From contig JAPKHC010000015.1 of assembly GCA_026647215.1 (NCBI GenBank), forward strand, positions 1-64,000: DNA of 64,000 nucleotides, written 5' to 3'. Both the position numbers and the translations under genes were made by a program. Origin of the DNA: F1-120-MAGs118 sp013360535. Lineage in GTDB: Bacteria; Planctomycetota; UBA1135; GCA-002686595. The notes under the pieces are model-generated. The model was not told the DNA's origin. It searched no databases and saw only the letters and a program-made list of their open reading frames with translations. Positions within the stretch are counted from its first letter, which is position 1, and each line of letters begins with the position of its first letter. This document shows positions 15,389 to 26,143 of the stretch, one piece after another.

Positions 15389-16927
15389 ATGACGCGATCT
15401 CTCTCTCCCTCCGGCGGCGCCGCGGGCGTCCTGTGCGTCCTCGGGATCCTGCTCTCGGGCTGCAACGGCGGCGACGAGGCCGAAAACCGACCCCTGAAGC
15501 GGCCGAACATCGTGCTCGTCACGATCGACACGCTGCGGGCGGACCATCTGGGCTGCTACGGCTTCTATCGCGACACGACGCCGCGCATCGACGCGTTCTC
15601 GAAGGACGCGCTCGTGTTCGAGCAGGCCTACGCGACCATGGCGACGACGCTGCCGAGCCACGCGTCGATGCTCACCTCGCGCTATCCGATCGAGCACGGC
15701 ATCACCGCCAACCTGATGCACGGTGGCAAGCCGTTTGGCTGGGCCGGCGGCATGCTGTCGTTCGCGCAGGTCGCGAAGGATGCGGGGTACGCGACGGCGG
15801 GTTTCGTGAGCGCGGCGCCGCTGAAGGTGCCGTCGGGCATCGGCGCGGGCTTCGAGACGTGGAGCGAGCCGAAGGCCGCCGAGCGCAAGGCGGGCGAGAC
15901 GCTCGGCGATGCGCTCCCGTGGATCGAACAGCACGCGAAGGAGCCGTTCTTCCTGTGGATCCACTTCTACGACCCGCACTGGCCGCACCGCGCGCCCGAG
16001 CCGTTCGATGGAATGTTCGACGGGCTCGACGACACGGCGAAGAAGGAAGCGTGGATCGCCGAGCGCGGGATCCCGGAGCGGGCGACGCGCTCGAACGGCA
16101 AGAAGGACACCGAGACCCGCTGGGCGCTCGACAATTACTGCGAGGAAGTGCGCTACGCGGACGACCAGTTCGGGCGCGTGATCGATGCGCTGAAGGCGAA
16201 GGGCCTGTACGACAAGAGCGTCGTCGTGCTGACGGCGGACCACGGCGAGGGGCTCAACCAGCACGACTGGACCGCGCACGGCCTCGTGTGGGATGAGCAG
16301 CTGCGCGTGCCGCTCCTGATGCGCTTCCCGGCGGCGGCGCAGGTCGCTCCGGGGCGCACGGACAAGCTCGTCAGCCTGATCGACCTGATGCCGACGGTGC
16401 TCGGGCGCGTGCAGCCGCTGGAGACGAAGAAGTGGCGGGCGTTCTTCGAGAACGCGACGGGTGTCGACGCGCTCGCGCCGGACTTCAAGGAGCGGCCGGT
16501 GTTCGCGCAGCGCACGGGGCGCGAGCTCGCGACGACCGACGACGGCGAGCCGGGAGAGATGTACGCGATCACGGCGCGCGAGTGGAAGTTCATCCACGAG
16601 CCGACGGTCGCCGAGCGCCTGTTCGACCGCGCGAAGGATCCGTTCGAGCTGCGCGACATCTCGAAGCAGGATCCCAACTCGACCGCGGCGCGGTTGCGCG
16701 ACATCGAGCGCATGATGGCGGAGCAACGCTATCGCCTGTCGAAGCTCGGGCCGGCGGGCGCGGGCGAGATGGACCCGGAGCTGCAGCGCCAGATGAACGA
16801 GCTCGGTTACGCCGACGACGGCACGGGCGGGGGGCTCGCCGCTCCGCCGCCCTACGAGGGACCGAAGGACGCGTCGGGAGACGCGGAGCCGTCGGAACCC
16901 AAGAAGCCGAAGGCGCCGAAGCACTGA
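15389..16927 (+). CDS. Sulfatase-family lipoprotein with Thr at the formylglycine position
   Basis: A 512-aa lipoprotein (lipobox LLSGC, Cys25) of the alkaline-phosphatase/sulfatase superfamily. Visible signatures are the metal-binding D47 (TIDTLRADHLGCYG), the nucleophile region TTLPSHASML and the second metal site TADHGEGLNQHDW. In true sulfatases the nucleophile is the Cys or Ser of C/S-x-P-x-R; here the aligned residue is T87 in T-L-P-S-H. It is therefore unlikely to be matured by a formylglycine-generating enzyme and more likely uses Thr, as phosphoglycerol and phosphoethanolamine transferases do. The C-terminus ends in a Pro/Lys-rich tail. The start at ATG 15389 gives the lipoprotein signal. 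It is first in an operon with a GT-C glycosyltransferase (21 nt) and a second family member. Confidence 0.88.
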   Translation: MTRSLSPSGGAAGVLCVLGILLSGCNGGDEAENRPLKRPNIVLVTIDTLRADHLGCYGFYRDTTPRIDAFSKDALVFEQAYATMATTLPSHASMLTSRYPIEHGITANLMHGGKPFGWAGGMLSFAQVAKDAGYATAGFVSAAPLKVPSGIGAGFETWSEPKAAERKAGETLGDALPWIEQHAKEPFFLWIHFYDPHWPHRAPEPFDGMFDGLDDTAKKEAWIAERGIPERATRSNGKKDTETRWALDNYCEEVRYADDQFGRVIDALKAKGLYDKSVVVLTADHGEGLNQHDWTAHGLVWDEQLRVPLLMRFPAAAQVAPGRTDKLVSLIDLMPTVLGRVQPLETKKWRAFFENATGVDALAPDFKERPVFAQRTGRELATTDDGEPGEMYAITAREWKFIHEPTVAERLFDRAKDPFELRDISKQDPNSTAARLRDIERMMAEQRYRLSKLGPAGAGEMDPELQRQMNELGYADDGTGGGLAAPPPYEGPKDASGDAEPSEPKKPKAPKH

Positions 16928-16948
16928 CGGCCGCGCGCGCCACCGGCG

Positions 16949-18334
16949 ATGGAAGTCCAAGAGCAGAACGCGCGCCAGCGACGGGCGGTGATCGCGCTCG
17001 TCGTCGTGGCGTTGCTCGTGCGCCTCGTGGCGCTGTGGCTCGCGCGCGATGCGCAGCCGTGGAACGACCAGATCACGTACGTGCAGCGTGCGGAGGACTT
17101 GCTCGACGGGAAGGGCTACACGGGCTCGTTCCAGTCGTGGGTGCAGAATCCCGGCGAGCGGCAGCTGCACACGCTCGACCGTTATCCCGGCGCGTACCAG
17201 GCGCCCGGATATCCGGCGTTCATGGCGCTCGTGATGGCGGTGTGCGGGCGAGCGGACATCTGGATCAAGCTCGCGCAGGTGCTGCTCGGCGCCGCGTCGA
17301 CGTGGCTCGTGTACCGGCTGGGGCGCGCGTGGTTCGAGCATCGGCCAGCGCTCGTCGGGGCGTGGTTCTTCGCGCTCGACCCGACGCTCGTGGCGTTCAC
17401 GCACTATCTGTTCAACGAGACGCTGTTCGTGTTCCTGCTGCTCGCGGCGCTCGTGCTGCTCGCGCGCAAGAAGGAGCCCGAGGGGATCGTGACGGCGCTC
17501 GTGGTCGGGGTGCTGCTCGCGTTCGCGTCGTACGTGAAGTCGTCGGTGATGTACCTGCTGCCGCTGCTGGGCGTGTGGTACGTGCTGCAGCATCGCGAGT
17601 GGCGCGTGCGGGCGCTCAGGTTCGTCGCGGTGACGGCGCTCGCGTGGATCGCCACCGTCGCGCCGTGGACGATCCGCAACCTCGAGGTGCACGGCGGATT
17701 CGTGCTGATGGATTCCAGCGGGCCGTACAACCTGTGGCGCGGCAACCAGCCGGCGGCCTACGCGCGGCGCCGCGCGGGCTCGGACTGGAACGTGCGTTTT
17801 CCAGCGCCTTTCAGCGCGTGGACGAACGCTCCCGTGGCGGAGGTCGGCGGCAGCCAGATCGTGCGCGTCGTCAGCGAGCGGCTCGAGGTCGAGAAGCCGA
17901 CGGACCTGCAGATGATGCAGGGTGCGCAGGCGGTCGCGGTCGAGTTCGCGCTCGAGGACCTCCCGTGGACCCTGCAGCGCGCGTGGTACAAGTTCGTCGA
18001 CCTGTGGAATCCGACGTCGTTCGTGATGCGCCACCTGTTCAAGAAGGGCTACGGCGAGATTCCGCGCGCGCTCGAGCTCGGGCTCTCGTGGTCCTGCGTG
18101 GTCGCGTACGTGCTCACGCTGCTCTGCGCACTGCCGGCGCTGTACGCGCGCGCGCGGCATCCGTTCGCGAGCCTCACGCTGCTCTTCATCTACTACTACA
18201 CCGCGATCCACATGATCACGTTCGGGCTCACGCGCTTCCGCCTGCCGATCATGCCGCTCCTGATGGTGTTCGCAGGCCTCGGTGCGGTGGCGCTGTGGGA
18301 GCGTGTGAGGGGAAGGACCGTCCATGCGTCGTAG
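16949..18334 (+). CDS. GT-C family membrane glycosyltransferase (ArnT/PMT-like)
   Basis: A 461-aa polytopic membrane protein with an N-terminal membrane helix (VIALVVVALLVRLVALWLA), a luminal/periplasmic loop with the acidic-site region WNDQITYVQRAEDLL and YPGAYQAPGYPAFMAL, and about ten further hydrophobic segments. This layout is that of polyprenyl-phosphate-dependent GT-C enzymes, including PMT_2/ArnT-like proteins that move sugars from lipid carriers to outside acceptors. The acceptor is unknown. It lies between two sulfatase-like lipoproteins and overlaps the second by 11 nt, which suggests that glycan attachment and a phospho- or sulfo-group modification belong to one surface-modification process. 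Confidence 0.8.
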   Translation: MEVQEQNARQRRAVIALVVVALLVRLVALWLARDAQPWNDQITYVQRAEDLLDGKGYTGSFQSWVQNPGERQLHTLDRYPGAYQAPGYPAFMALVMAVCGRADIWIKLAQVLLGAASTWLVYRLGRAWFEHRPALVGAWFFALDPTLVAFTHYLFNETLFVFLLLAALVLLARKKEPEGIVTALVVGVLLAFASYVKSSVMYLLPLLGVWYVLQHREWRVRALRFVAVTALAWIATVAPWTIRNLEVHGGFVLMDSSGPYNLWRGNQPAAYARRRAGSDWNVRFPAPFSAWTNAPVAEVGGSQIVRVVSERLEVEKPTDLQMMQGAQAVAVEFALEDLPWTLQRAWYKFVDLWNPTSFVMRHLFKKGYGEIPRALELGLSWSCVVAYVLTLLCALPALYARARHPFASLTLLFIYYYTAIHMITFGLTRFRLPIMPLLMVFAGLGAVALWERVRGRTVHAS

Positions 18335-19916
18335 CCTCGTTCTGCTCGCACTTTGCAGCGTCTTTCTCGGCTGTCGCGAGGAGCCCGCACCGGCGGCGAA
18401 GCGCCCCAACGTGCTGTGGGTCGTGTGGGACACGACCCGCGCCGACCACCTGAGCGCCTACGGCTACTCGCGCAAGACCACGCCGTTCCTCGAGGAGTTC
18501 GCGAAGTCGGCGCGCGTATTCGAGGACTGCCAGTCGTCATCGTGCTGGACCGTGCCGTCGCACGCGTCGATGTTCACGGGACTGCTGCCGGCGGAGCACG
18601 GTGCGATGCACGGCTCGGAGTTCCTCGACGAGAACCTCGTCACGGTGGCGGAGCTCCTGCGCGACTCCGGTTACCAGACCTTCGCATGGGCGGCGAACCC
18701 GCACGTGTCGGCGGCGGAGAACTTCCTGCAGGGCTTCGACGTGCAGAAGCACCCGTTCGACGAGGAGGTCCGGGAGCGCGCGATCGAGATCTTCAAGCGC
18801 AAGGTGCCCGAGAGCGTGTCGACGCGCGAACTGGCGGAGCGGGCGGAGAATCGCGGCACGAATCCGTGGGTGATCAAGGCGGCGGGAGAGCTGGGGCGAG
18901 AGAACCTCGCGACGTGGCTCGATGCGCGCGATGCGCAGAAGCCGTTCCTCGCGTTCTTCAACTACATGGAGGCGCACCGGCCGCTGATCCCGCCGCGCGA
19001 GGTGCGCGAGAAGCTGCTCACGAAGGAGCAGGTGGAAGCGACCTACGCGACGGAGTTCCCGTGGAACGAGACGTGGGCCTACTGCTTCGGGCTGTACGAG
19101 TATTCGCCGGAGCGGCTCGAGGTGCTGCGCGACGTGTATGACGCGGCGCTGCTCGAGCTCGATGGCTTGTTCGCGGGCCTCGTCGCGGAGCTGGAGAAGC
19201 GCGGAATCGCGGAGGACACCGTGATCGTCGTCACCGCCGACCACGGCGAGAACCTCGGCGAGCACCACCTGCTCGACCACCAGTACGCGCTCAACCAGGC
19301 GCTCGTGCGCGTGCCCTTGATCGTGCGCTACCCGGCTCGCTTCGCGCCGGGGCGCGACACGCGGCCGGTGATGTCGATGGACCTGTTCCCGACGCTGCTC
19401 GAGCTGGCCGGATTGCCGGTGCCGCAGCAGGGCGTGCGCCACGCGCAGAGCCTGCTTTCCCCGAAGGAAACGCGCGTGCGCGTGTCGGACTACCAGAAGG
19501 CCTACGGCAAGCCGATCGTGTCCGCGCTCAAGGTCTACCCCGAACGGGACTTCTCGCGCTTCGCCAACGGCCTCATGTCGTGCACGGAGTCGGGCAAGTG
19601 GAAGCTCGTGCAGGAGCTCGGCGGCGCGACGCGGCTCCATGACCTCGAGAGCGATGCAGGCGAGCTCGTCGACGTCGCCGCGAAGCACCCGGAAGTCGTC
19701 GAGCGCTTGCGCGGCGGGCTCGGGCGCCTGATGAAGGCCGTGCAGCCGATCGGCAAGCCGACGGACGACTCCGAGCGCTCCGAGGAGCACAAGCGGCTCC
19801 TCGAGGAGCTCGGTTACGCCGGCGAAGGCAGCGAGCTCGAGTTTCCGAAGCCGCCGGAAGCGCTGAAGAAGACCGACGACGCCGGGCAGGCCGACGAGCC
19901 GGACGAACAGCGCTGA
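18324..19916 (+). CDS. Second sulfatase-family lipoprotein with Thr at the formylglycine position
   Basis: A 530-aa lipoprotein (lipobox VFLGC, Cys17) of the alkaline-phosphatase/sulfatase superfamily. Metal-site D36 (WDTTRADHLSAYGYS), nucleophile region CWTVPSHASMFTG and TADHGENLGEHHLLDH are visible. The residue aligned with the formylglycine Cys is T76 (T-V-P-S-H), with a Cys two positions before it. As in the paralogue at 15389, Thr chemistry is expected. The start ATG lies inside the end of the glycosyltransferase gene (11-nt overlap), indicating translational coupling. A charged Lys/Asp/Glu tail ends the protein. The substrate is probably an envelope glycan or its lipid carrier, by context only. 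Confidence 0.88.
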   Translation: MRRSLVLLALCSVFLGCREEPAPAAKRPNVLWVVWDTTRADHLSAYGYSRKTTPFLEEFAKSARVFEDCQSSSCWTVPSHASMFTGLLPAEHGAMHGSEFLDENLVTVAELLRDSGYQTFAWAANPHVSAAENFLQGFDVQKHPFDEEVRERAIEIFKRKVPESVSTRELAERAENRGTNPWVIKAAGELGRENLATWLDARDAQKPFLAFFNYMEAHRPLIPPREVREKLLTKEQVEATYATEFPWNETWAYCFGLYEYSPERLEVLRDVYDAALLELDGLFAGLVAELEKRGIAEDTVIVVTADHGENLGEHHLLDHQYALNQALVRVPLIVRYPARFAPGRDTRPVMSMDLFPTLLELAGLPVPQQGVRHAQSLLSPKETRVRVSDYQKAYGKPIVSALKVYPERDFSRFANGLMSCTESGKWKLVQELGGATRLHDLESDAGELVDVAAKHPEVVERLRGGLGRLMKAVQPIGKPTDDSERSEEHKRLLEELGYAGEGSELEFPKPPEALKKTDDAGQADEPDEQR

Positions 19917-19949
19917 ACGGCGCCGCTCGCCCCGCTCACCTCGCCGCGT

Positions 19950-21647
19950 TCACTTGCCCGACGGAACGACCGCGACCGCGGTGCCGATCGTCTCGGGCTT
20001 CTTGTCGGCCGTCGCGTACATCTCGAGGAAGCGCTTCGCTTCCTCGGTGCGCGAGCCGCGCAGGCCGTCGACCCACGCGGGCGGGATCGACTGGTACATC
20101 ATCCACACGACGACGATCAGGTCGCCCTGCGCGTCCGCGGGCAGCGCGACCGCGTAGTGCGCGAGGTCGCCGCCGGCCGCGAAGTCCGGGTCGGCCTCGG
20201 TGCCGACGGGCGCGGTCTCGTCGCCGTGCGGGCCGTCCTTGCGCCAGCCCTTGGGCAACAGGCGCGAGTCCTTGTGGCGCGTCTCCATCTGGGCGAGCGA
20301 GGTCGTCGGCTGGCCCTCGCCGTCGTGCGCGATCATCTCGTACACGATCACCTCGTTGGGCGAGCGCACGAGGTCGAGGTGCGGCAGCGCGAGCTCGTCC
20401 TGCTGGTTCACGAGCCGCCCGCTCGTGTCGAAACCACCCGACTGGAACAGCACCTTCTGGCCCTGGCGCACCTCGACCCGCAGCCACGCGCGCCGCGACG
20501 GATAACCGCTGGGCAGCTTGTGGCCGGTCAGGTTCTCGACCTTCACCGTGAACTCGAGCTGCTCCGTCGAGCGCCGGATGTCGAGCACCTCGAGGTTCGC
20601 GGTCTGGTGCGCGAGCAGCGCGCGCGAGGCCGTCGCGACACGCTTGAGGGCCTCGTCGCTCGCGGTGACGCCCAGTTCGTCGCGGTTGGCGCGCAGCATG
20701 TCGGTCATGAAGGCGTTGCCGCCGACCATCGTGTGCGCGCGCACCTGGTCGCGCACGCGGATGTTGAAGTCGACGCCGCCGGGGTTGCGCGCGATGCGCA
20801 TCGAGCCCGCGTCCATCATGTGGCACTCGACGCAGGAGCGCGATTCCGCCGTCTTCTGGCCCTCGTCGGAGAACACGCTGTTGCGCCACTCGAGGTAGGG
20901 CGCCTGCTCGAGGAACGGCTGCTTCGCGCCGGCGGCCTGCGTGTAGAGCGTGTGGCACGCGCCGCACAGCGCCGAGGACGAGATGTGTTCACCGTGCGTC
21001 GGCGTGTAGCCGGTGTGCATGCGCATCGGCGCGGGCGCGGGATCGGAGTAGGGGCCGAAGATCTGCTTGTCGTCCTTGATCTCGATGCGGCCGGAGAAGC
21101 TCTCGGGCGTCCCGAGGTTCGTGGGCTGCGCCTGATGGCAGACGGTGCACGACACGCCCTCGGCGGCGAGCGGCGAGGCGACGATGTCCTCGATCGCCGG
21201 CGTCTCGCGGCCGTCGAGTCGCGCCTGCTGGCTCTCCATCGGCGCGTGGCAGCGCAGGCACAGGCTCTCGATCTGGTGCTTGAGGTGCGGCTCGGCCTCG
21301 ATCTCCGTCGCCATCTGCGCGCGCCAGTACGGGTCGCGGAACGAGTTCGCCATCATCGTCGCGCTCCACGTGCCGACGGGCGAGACGTCGTCGCCGCTGG
21401 CGGTCGTCATCGCGCGCGCGCGCGGGCTCGCGGAGTGGCACGTGGCGCAGCGCTCGGCCGGAAGGAACGCGCCCCAGCGCACCTCGTTCCTCGGGCCTCG
21501 GGTCGTCGACTCGGCGAGCGGCGTCTCGGCGGGCGCCGGGGCGGAGCTCGCGCTCGCAGGTGCCGCTTCGGGCGCCGCGGTGACGGCGCAGGCGACGATC
21601 AGGCCAAACGAGAGGATCGGAAGGACGAGGACGGACTTGCGCAGCAT
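19950..21647 (-). CDS. Penta-heme cytochrome c lipoprotein
   Basis: A 565-aa exported protein. A hydrophobic signal ends in LIVAC (Cys20), a possible lipobox. Five CxxCH heme-binding motifs are visible: CATCH (67-71), CLRCH, CTVCH, CGACH and CVECH, all within about the first 300 residues. The C-terminal half has beta-rich segments (LEFTVKVENLTGHKLPSGYPSR) with no hemes. This matches the broad multiheme cytochrome c family associated with periplasmic or surface electron transfer. The start was set at ATG 21647 because it opens the signal peptide. It is transcribed alone, convergent with the sulfatase-like operon, and separated from typA by two hairpins. Confidence 0.88.
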   Translation of the reverse strand: MLRKSVLVLPILSFGLIVACAVTAAPEAAPASASSAPAPAETPLAESTTRGPRNEVRWGAFLPAERCATCHSASPRARAMTTASGDDVSPVGTWSATMMANSFRDPYWRAQMATEIEAEPHLKHQIESLCLRCHAPMESQQARLDGRETPAIEDIVASPLAAEGVSCTVCHQAQPTNLGTPESFSGRIEIKDDKQIFGPYSDPAPAPMRMHTGYTPTHGEHISSSALCGACHTLYTQAAGAKQPFLEQAPYLEWRNSVFSDEGQKTAESRSCVECHMMDAGSMRIARNPGGVDFNIRVRDQVRAHTMVGGNAFMTDMLRANRDELGVTASDEALKRVATASRALLAHQTANLEVLDIRRSTEQLEFTVKVENLTGHKLPSGYPSRRAWLRVEVRQGQKVLFQSGGFDTSGRLVNQQDELALPHLDLVRSPNEVIVYEMIAHDGEGQPTTSLAQMETRHKDSRLLPKGWRKDGPHGDETAPVGTEADPDFAAGGDLAHYAVALPADAQGDLIVVVWMMYQSIPPAWVDGLRGSRTEEAKRFLEMYATADKKPETIGTAVAVVPSGK

Positions 21648-21774
21648 GCGCGGAGCGTAGTCGAAAGGCGCGCGTTCGCGCCATGGGCCAGAAAGCCTGC
21701 GAGCCCGGCTCCGCAGGACGCGGGGTCGGGCTCGCTGGAGCAAGCTGGGCGCTCGAGAAGTTGACGAACTGTCA

Positions 21775-21800
21775 GGGACCGTGAGGATCTTCACGGTCCC
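21775..21800 (-). terminator. Perfect 10-bp hairpin between typA and cytochrome gene
   Basis: GGGACCGTGA pairs perfectly with TCACGGTCCC over a 6-nt loop. It lies about 75 nt past the typA stop and 128 nt before the cytochrome start, so it could terminate typA readthrough or sit in the cytochrome leader. Confidence 0.5.
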
Positions 21801-21838
21801 GTCGTCCGGCGCCGCGAGGCGACGGCGCAGCCAGGATC

Positions 21839-21872
21839 CTGAGAGTTCGCATTCTCATTTCCTCTCGAACTC

Positions 21873-21876
<4 letters not shown>
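21839..21876 (-). terminator. Terminator hairpin overlapping the typA stop codon
   Basis: An 11-bp perfect inverted repeat (CTGAGAGTTCG / CGAACTCTCAG) with a 16-nt loop. The promoter-proximal arm on the minus strand includes the TGA stop of typA, so the hairpin forms right at the end of the message. Confidence 0.6.
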
Positions 21877-23726
<1,850 letters not shown>

Positions 23727-23888
23727 GACGGCTTTCTGGATCCGGCTTCGGGCGGCGGGCGCGGGTAGAGACGGAGGGTCCCGGCCGGATTCGAAGGGCC
23801 AAGAGTTTACGGTCGGGTCGCCGGACCCTCAACGGGCGCGCTCGCCGGGCTCGCTCGAAAGGCCCTTTCCGGGCCCGCCGAGCGCGTT

Positions 23889-26000
23889 TCAGCCGAGCTT
23901 CTGGAAATCCGGCATGCCGCGCAGGAGCTCGAATTCCGAGCTGCGCAGCTCGCTGCGCACGTAGTAGCCCCGCGACTGGGCCGCCAGCAGGTGCTGCAGC
24001 GCCTCCTCGGGATTGCCGAGCGCGGCGTGCACCTGCGCGACCATGAAGGCCGTGAAGCCGTCCTTGGGGCCGACCTGCAGCGCCATCGCGACCTCGCCGA
24101 GGCACTCGTCGCGCAAGCCCATGCGCGCGAGCAACATCGCGAGGTGCAGGCGCGAGTCCTGGTCGTCGCGCAGCTGCGCGATGCGCTTGCGCGCGACGGC
24201 GATGCCGCGGTCGGCGGTCTCGATCGCCTCCTCGTAGCGGTCGAGCCGCTGCAGGGCGCTGTAGAGGTGGTCGTAGCTCGAGATGTAGTTGGGGCGGATC
24301 GCGATCGCGCGCTGCAGGAGCGGTGAGGCGGCCTTGAAGTTGCCTTCGCGCGTGAGCAGCGCGCCGAGCAGGCGGTGCGAGAGCCACTCCTCGTGGTTGA
24401 GCTGGATCGCGAGGCGGTACTCGCGCTGCGCGTCGACCGAGAGGCCCGTCAGGTGGTAGCCGAACCCCAGCGAGGTGTGCGCCTCGGCGCAGTTGGGCTC
24501 GAGCGCCAGCGCGCGCCGCGCCTGCTCGCGGCTCTCGGCGAGGAACGACTCGTCGCCGTCCCAGTACAGGTACTTGCGCACCAGCGCCTCGGCGAGGCCC
24601 GCGTAGGCCAGCGCACAGCGCGAGTCGAGCTCGAGCGCGCGCCGGAAGAGCGAGACCGACGCGAGCAGGTGCTTGGTCATGCCGCGGTGCAGCACGTCGT
24701 GCCCCTGCAGCGCGTGCTTGCGCGCGCCGTCGGAGTCGCGGCCCCGCGGCTCCTCGATGGCCTTGAGCGGATGCTCGGCGAACTGGCGCCGCAGCTGGCG
24801 CACCGCCGCGCGCACGAGCCCGGCCTGGATCGCGAACTCGTCGGTGTCGGTGTGCTCGATGCGGTCGCGCCAGACCTCGCGCGTCTGCGTCAGGTCCTGC
24901 GACTTGTAGAACTCGAGCACCATGTGGAGGATGCCGCGCGTGCCGGCGATCGAGACCTCGCCGCGCAGCGTGAAGTCCGCGCGCAGGTCGCTCGGAACGT
25001 TCTCGTCGGCGAGCAGCGTCGTGCTCATGCCGGCGCGCGCGATCTCGCTCGCGATGTCCTTGCGCAGGCTGAGGGCGAGGTCGCCCTGCGCACGCGACGA
25101 GCGCAGCGGCACGAGCACGAGGTGCCCCGAGAGGTGCGCGACGCGATCCGGCGTGCGGCGCTGCGACAGGCCGTCGGCGACGGTGAGCAGCACCCCGTGC
25201 GCGACCTCCGCGTTGGCGTAGCGCTGCGCGGGATCGGCGGCGAGGCAGCGCAGGATGAAGTCCTCGAGCGCCTGCGGCACGCCGGGGCGCAGCTGCGACA
25301 CCGGCTGCGGCCGTGCGTCGAGGATCGCCATGCAGACTTCGGGGAAGGTCTGGCCGGGGAAGGGCAGCGAGCCCGTGACCGCGTGGTAGAGCACGGCGCC
25401 GAGCGCGAACACGTCGCTGCGCGCGTCGAGGTCCTCGCCGCGCACCTGCTCCGGGCTCATGTACAGCACGGTGCCGACGAGCATCCCGTGCTGCGTGATC
25501 GTCTCCTCGCCGCGTGCGCGTGCGATGCCGAAGTCGAGCAGCTTGACGTTGCCGTCGTGCAGCACCATCACGTTGGCGGGCTTGAGGTCGCGGTGGATCA
25601 GGCCGCCGCGGTGCACGAGGCCGAGAGCGCTCGTCACCTGCAGCGCGACGCGCAGGCATTCCTCGGTCGACAGCGGCTGCTCGCGCAGGATGCGGTCGAG
25701 CGTGCGCCCCTGCAGGTACTCCATCGCGATGTAGCGCTGGCCCTGCCACTCGCCGTACTCGTAGATCGTGGCGATGTTGGGGTGGACGAGGTTCGACGTG
25801 TGGCGCGCCTCGCGCTCGAAGCGCTGGTCGGCCTCGGGGTCGAGCTCGACGTGCGCCCGCAGCACCTTGAGCGCCACCGTGCGGTCGAGCTTGACGTCCT
25901 GCGCCCGGTAGACTGCCGACAACGGCCCCTCGCCGAGCCGGTCGGAGACCGGATCGAAGCGAAAGTGCGCGAAGTTGGCTTGAGTCGGGGACTCGGGCAT
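23889..26000 (-). CDS. Ser/Thr protein kinase with TolB-like middle and TPR tail
   Basis: A 703-aa protein. The Hanks-type kinase domain (about 15-275) is complete: Gly loop LGEGPLSAVY, K45, HRD at 136-138 with K140, DFG at 156-158, and MSPEQVRGE in the activation segment. A middle region (about 285-400) resembles the TolB/FlgO-type N-terminal domain that often links bacterial regulators to TPRs (HLVLVPLRSS...LALSLRKDIASEIARAG). TPR-like helices follow from about 430 to 690 (LFRRALELDSRCALAYAGLAEAL). No membrane segment is seen, so it is probably cytosolic, unlike PASTA-type kinases. It would phosphorylate partners recruited by the TPRs. The start is ATG 26000. Confidence 0.92.
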   Translation of the reverse strand: MPESPTQANFAHFRFDPVSDRLGEGPLSAVYRAQDVKLDRTVALKVLRAHVELDPEADQRFEREARHTSNLVHPNIATIYEYGEWQGQRYIAMEYLQGRTLDRILREQPLSTEECLRVALQVTSALGLVHRGGLIHRDLKPANVMVLHDGNVKLLDFGIARARGEETITQHGMLVGTVLYMSPEQVRGEDLDARSDVFALGAVLYHAVTGSLPFPGQTFPEVCMAILDARPQPVSQLRPGVPQALEDFILRCLAADPAQRYANAEVAHGVLLTVADGLSQRRTPDRVAHLSGHLVLVPLRSSRAQGDLALSLRKDIASEIARAGMSTTLLADENVPSDLRADFTLRGEVSIAGTRGILHMVLEFYKSQDLTQTREVWRDRIEHTDTDEFAIQAGLVRAAVRQLRRQFAEHPLKAIEEPRGRDSDGARKHALQGHDVLHRGMTKHLLASVSLFRRALELDSRCALAYAGLAEALVRKYLYWDGDESFLAESREQARRALALEPNCAEAHTSLGFGYHLTGLSVDAQREYRLAIQLNHEEWLSHRLLGALLTREGNFKAASPLLQRAIAIRPNYISSYDHLYSALQRLDRYEEAIETADRGIAVARKRIAQLRDDQDSRLHLAMLLARMGLRDECLGEVAMALQVGPKDGFTAFMVAQVHAALGNPEEALQHLLAAQSRGYYVRSELRSSEFELLRGMPDFQKLG

Positions 26001-26027
26001 GGGGAATCGGGCTATCGGCTCAGGTCG

Positions 26028-26058
26028 ACCGTCCGGCTCAATCCGCGGACCGGACGGT
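26028..26058. terminator. 9-bp inverted repeat upstream of the kinase gene
   Basis: ACCGTCCGG pairs perfectly with CCGGACGGT over 13 nt, in the 143-bp gap between the acyltransferase stop (26144) and the kinase start (26000). It could terminate the acyltransferase message or be an operator for the kinase gene. Confidence 0.4.
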
Positions 26059-26086
26059 GGAGATTACGAAACGCCCCCCGCCCGTC

Positions 26087-26111
26087 CGCAGAGCGAGGCT
26101 GCGCTTTTTTT
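26087..26111 (+). terminator. Plus-strand intrinsic-terminator-like hairpin with T7 tract
   Basis: CGCAG-7nt-CTGCG followed by C and seven T (26105-26111) has the form of an intrinsic terminator on the plus strand. The genes on both sides run on the minus strand, so it would only act on antisense transcription. The T7 run is rare in this GC-rich window. Confidence 0.35.
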
Positions 26112-26143
26112 CCGACCCGCGCGGAACGGACCCGCCGACGCGC

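Noticed and set aside
15266..18433. Minus-strand open frame of 1055 codons opposite the sulfatase-like and glycosyltransferase genes
   Set aside because: Same reason: low-complexity Arg-rich translation and strong coding signatures on the other strand.
15389..19916. Annotation of the two lipoproteins as formylglycine sulfatases
   Set aside because: The residue at the formylglycine position is Thr in both, and the Arg of C-x-P-x-R is His.
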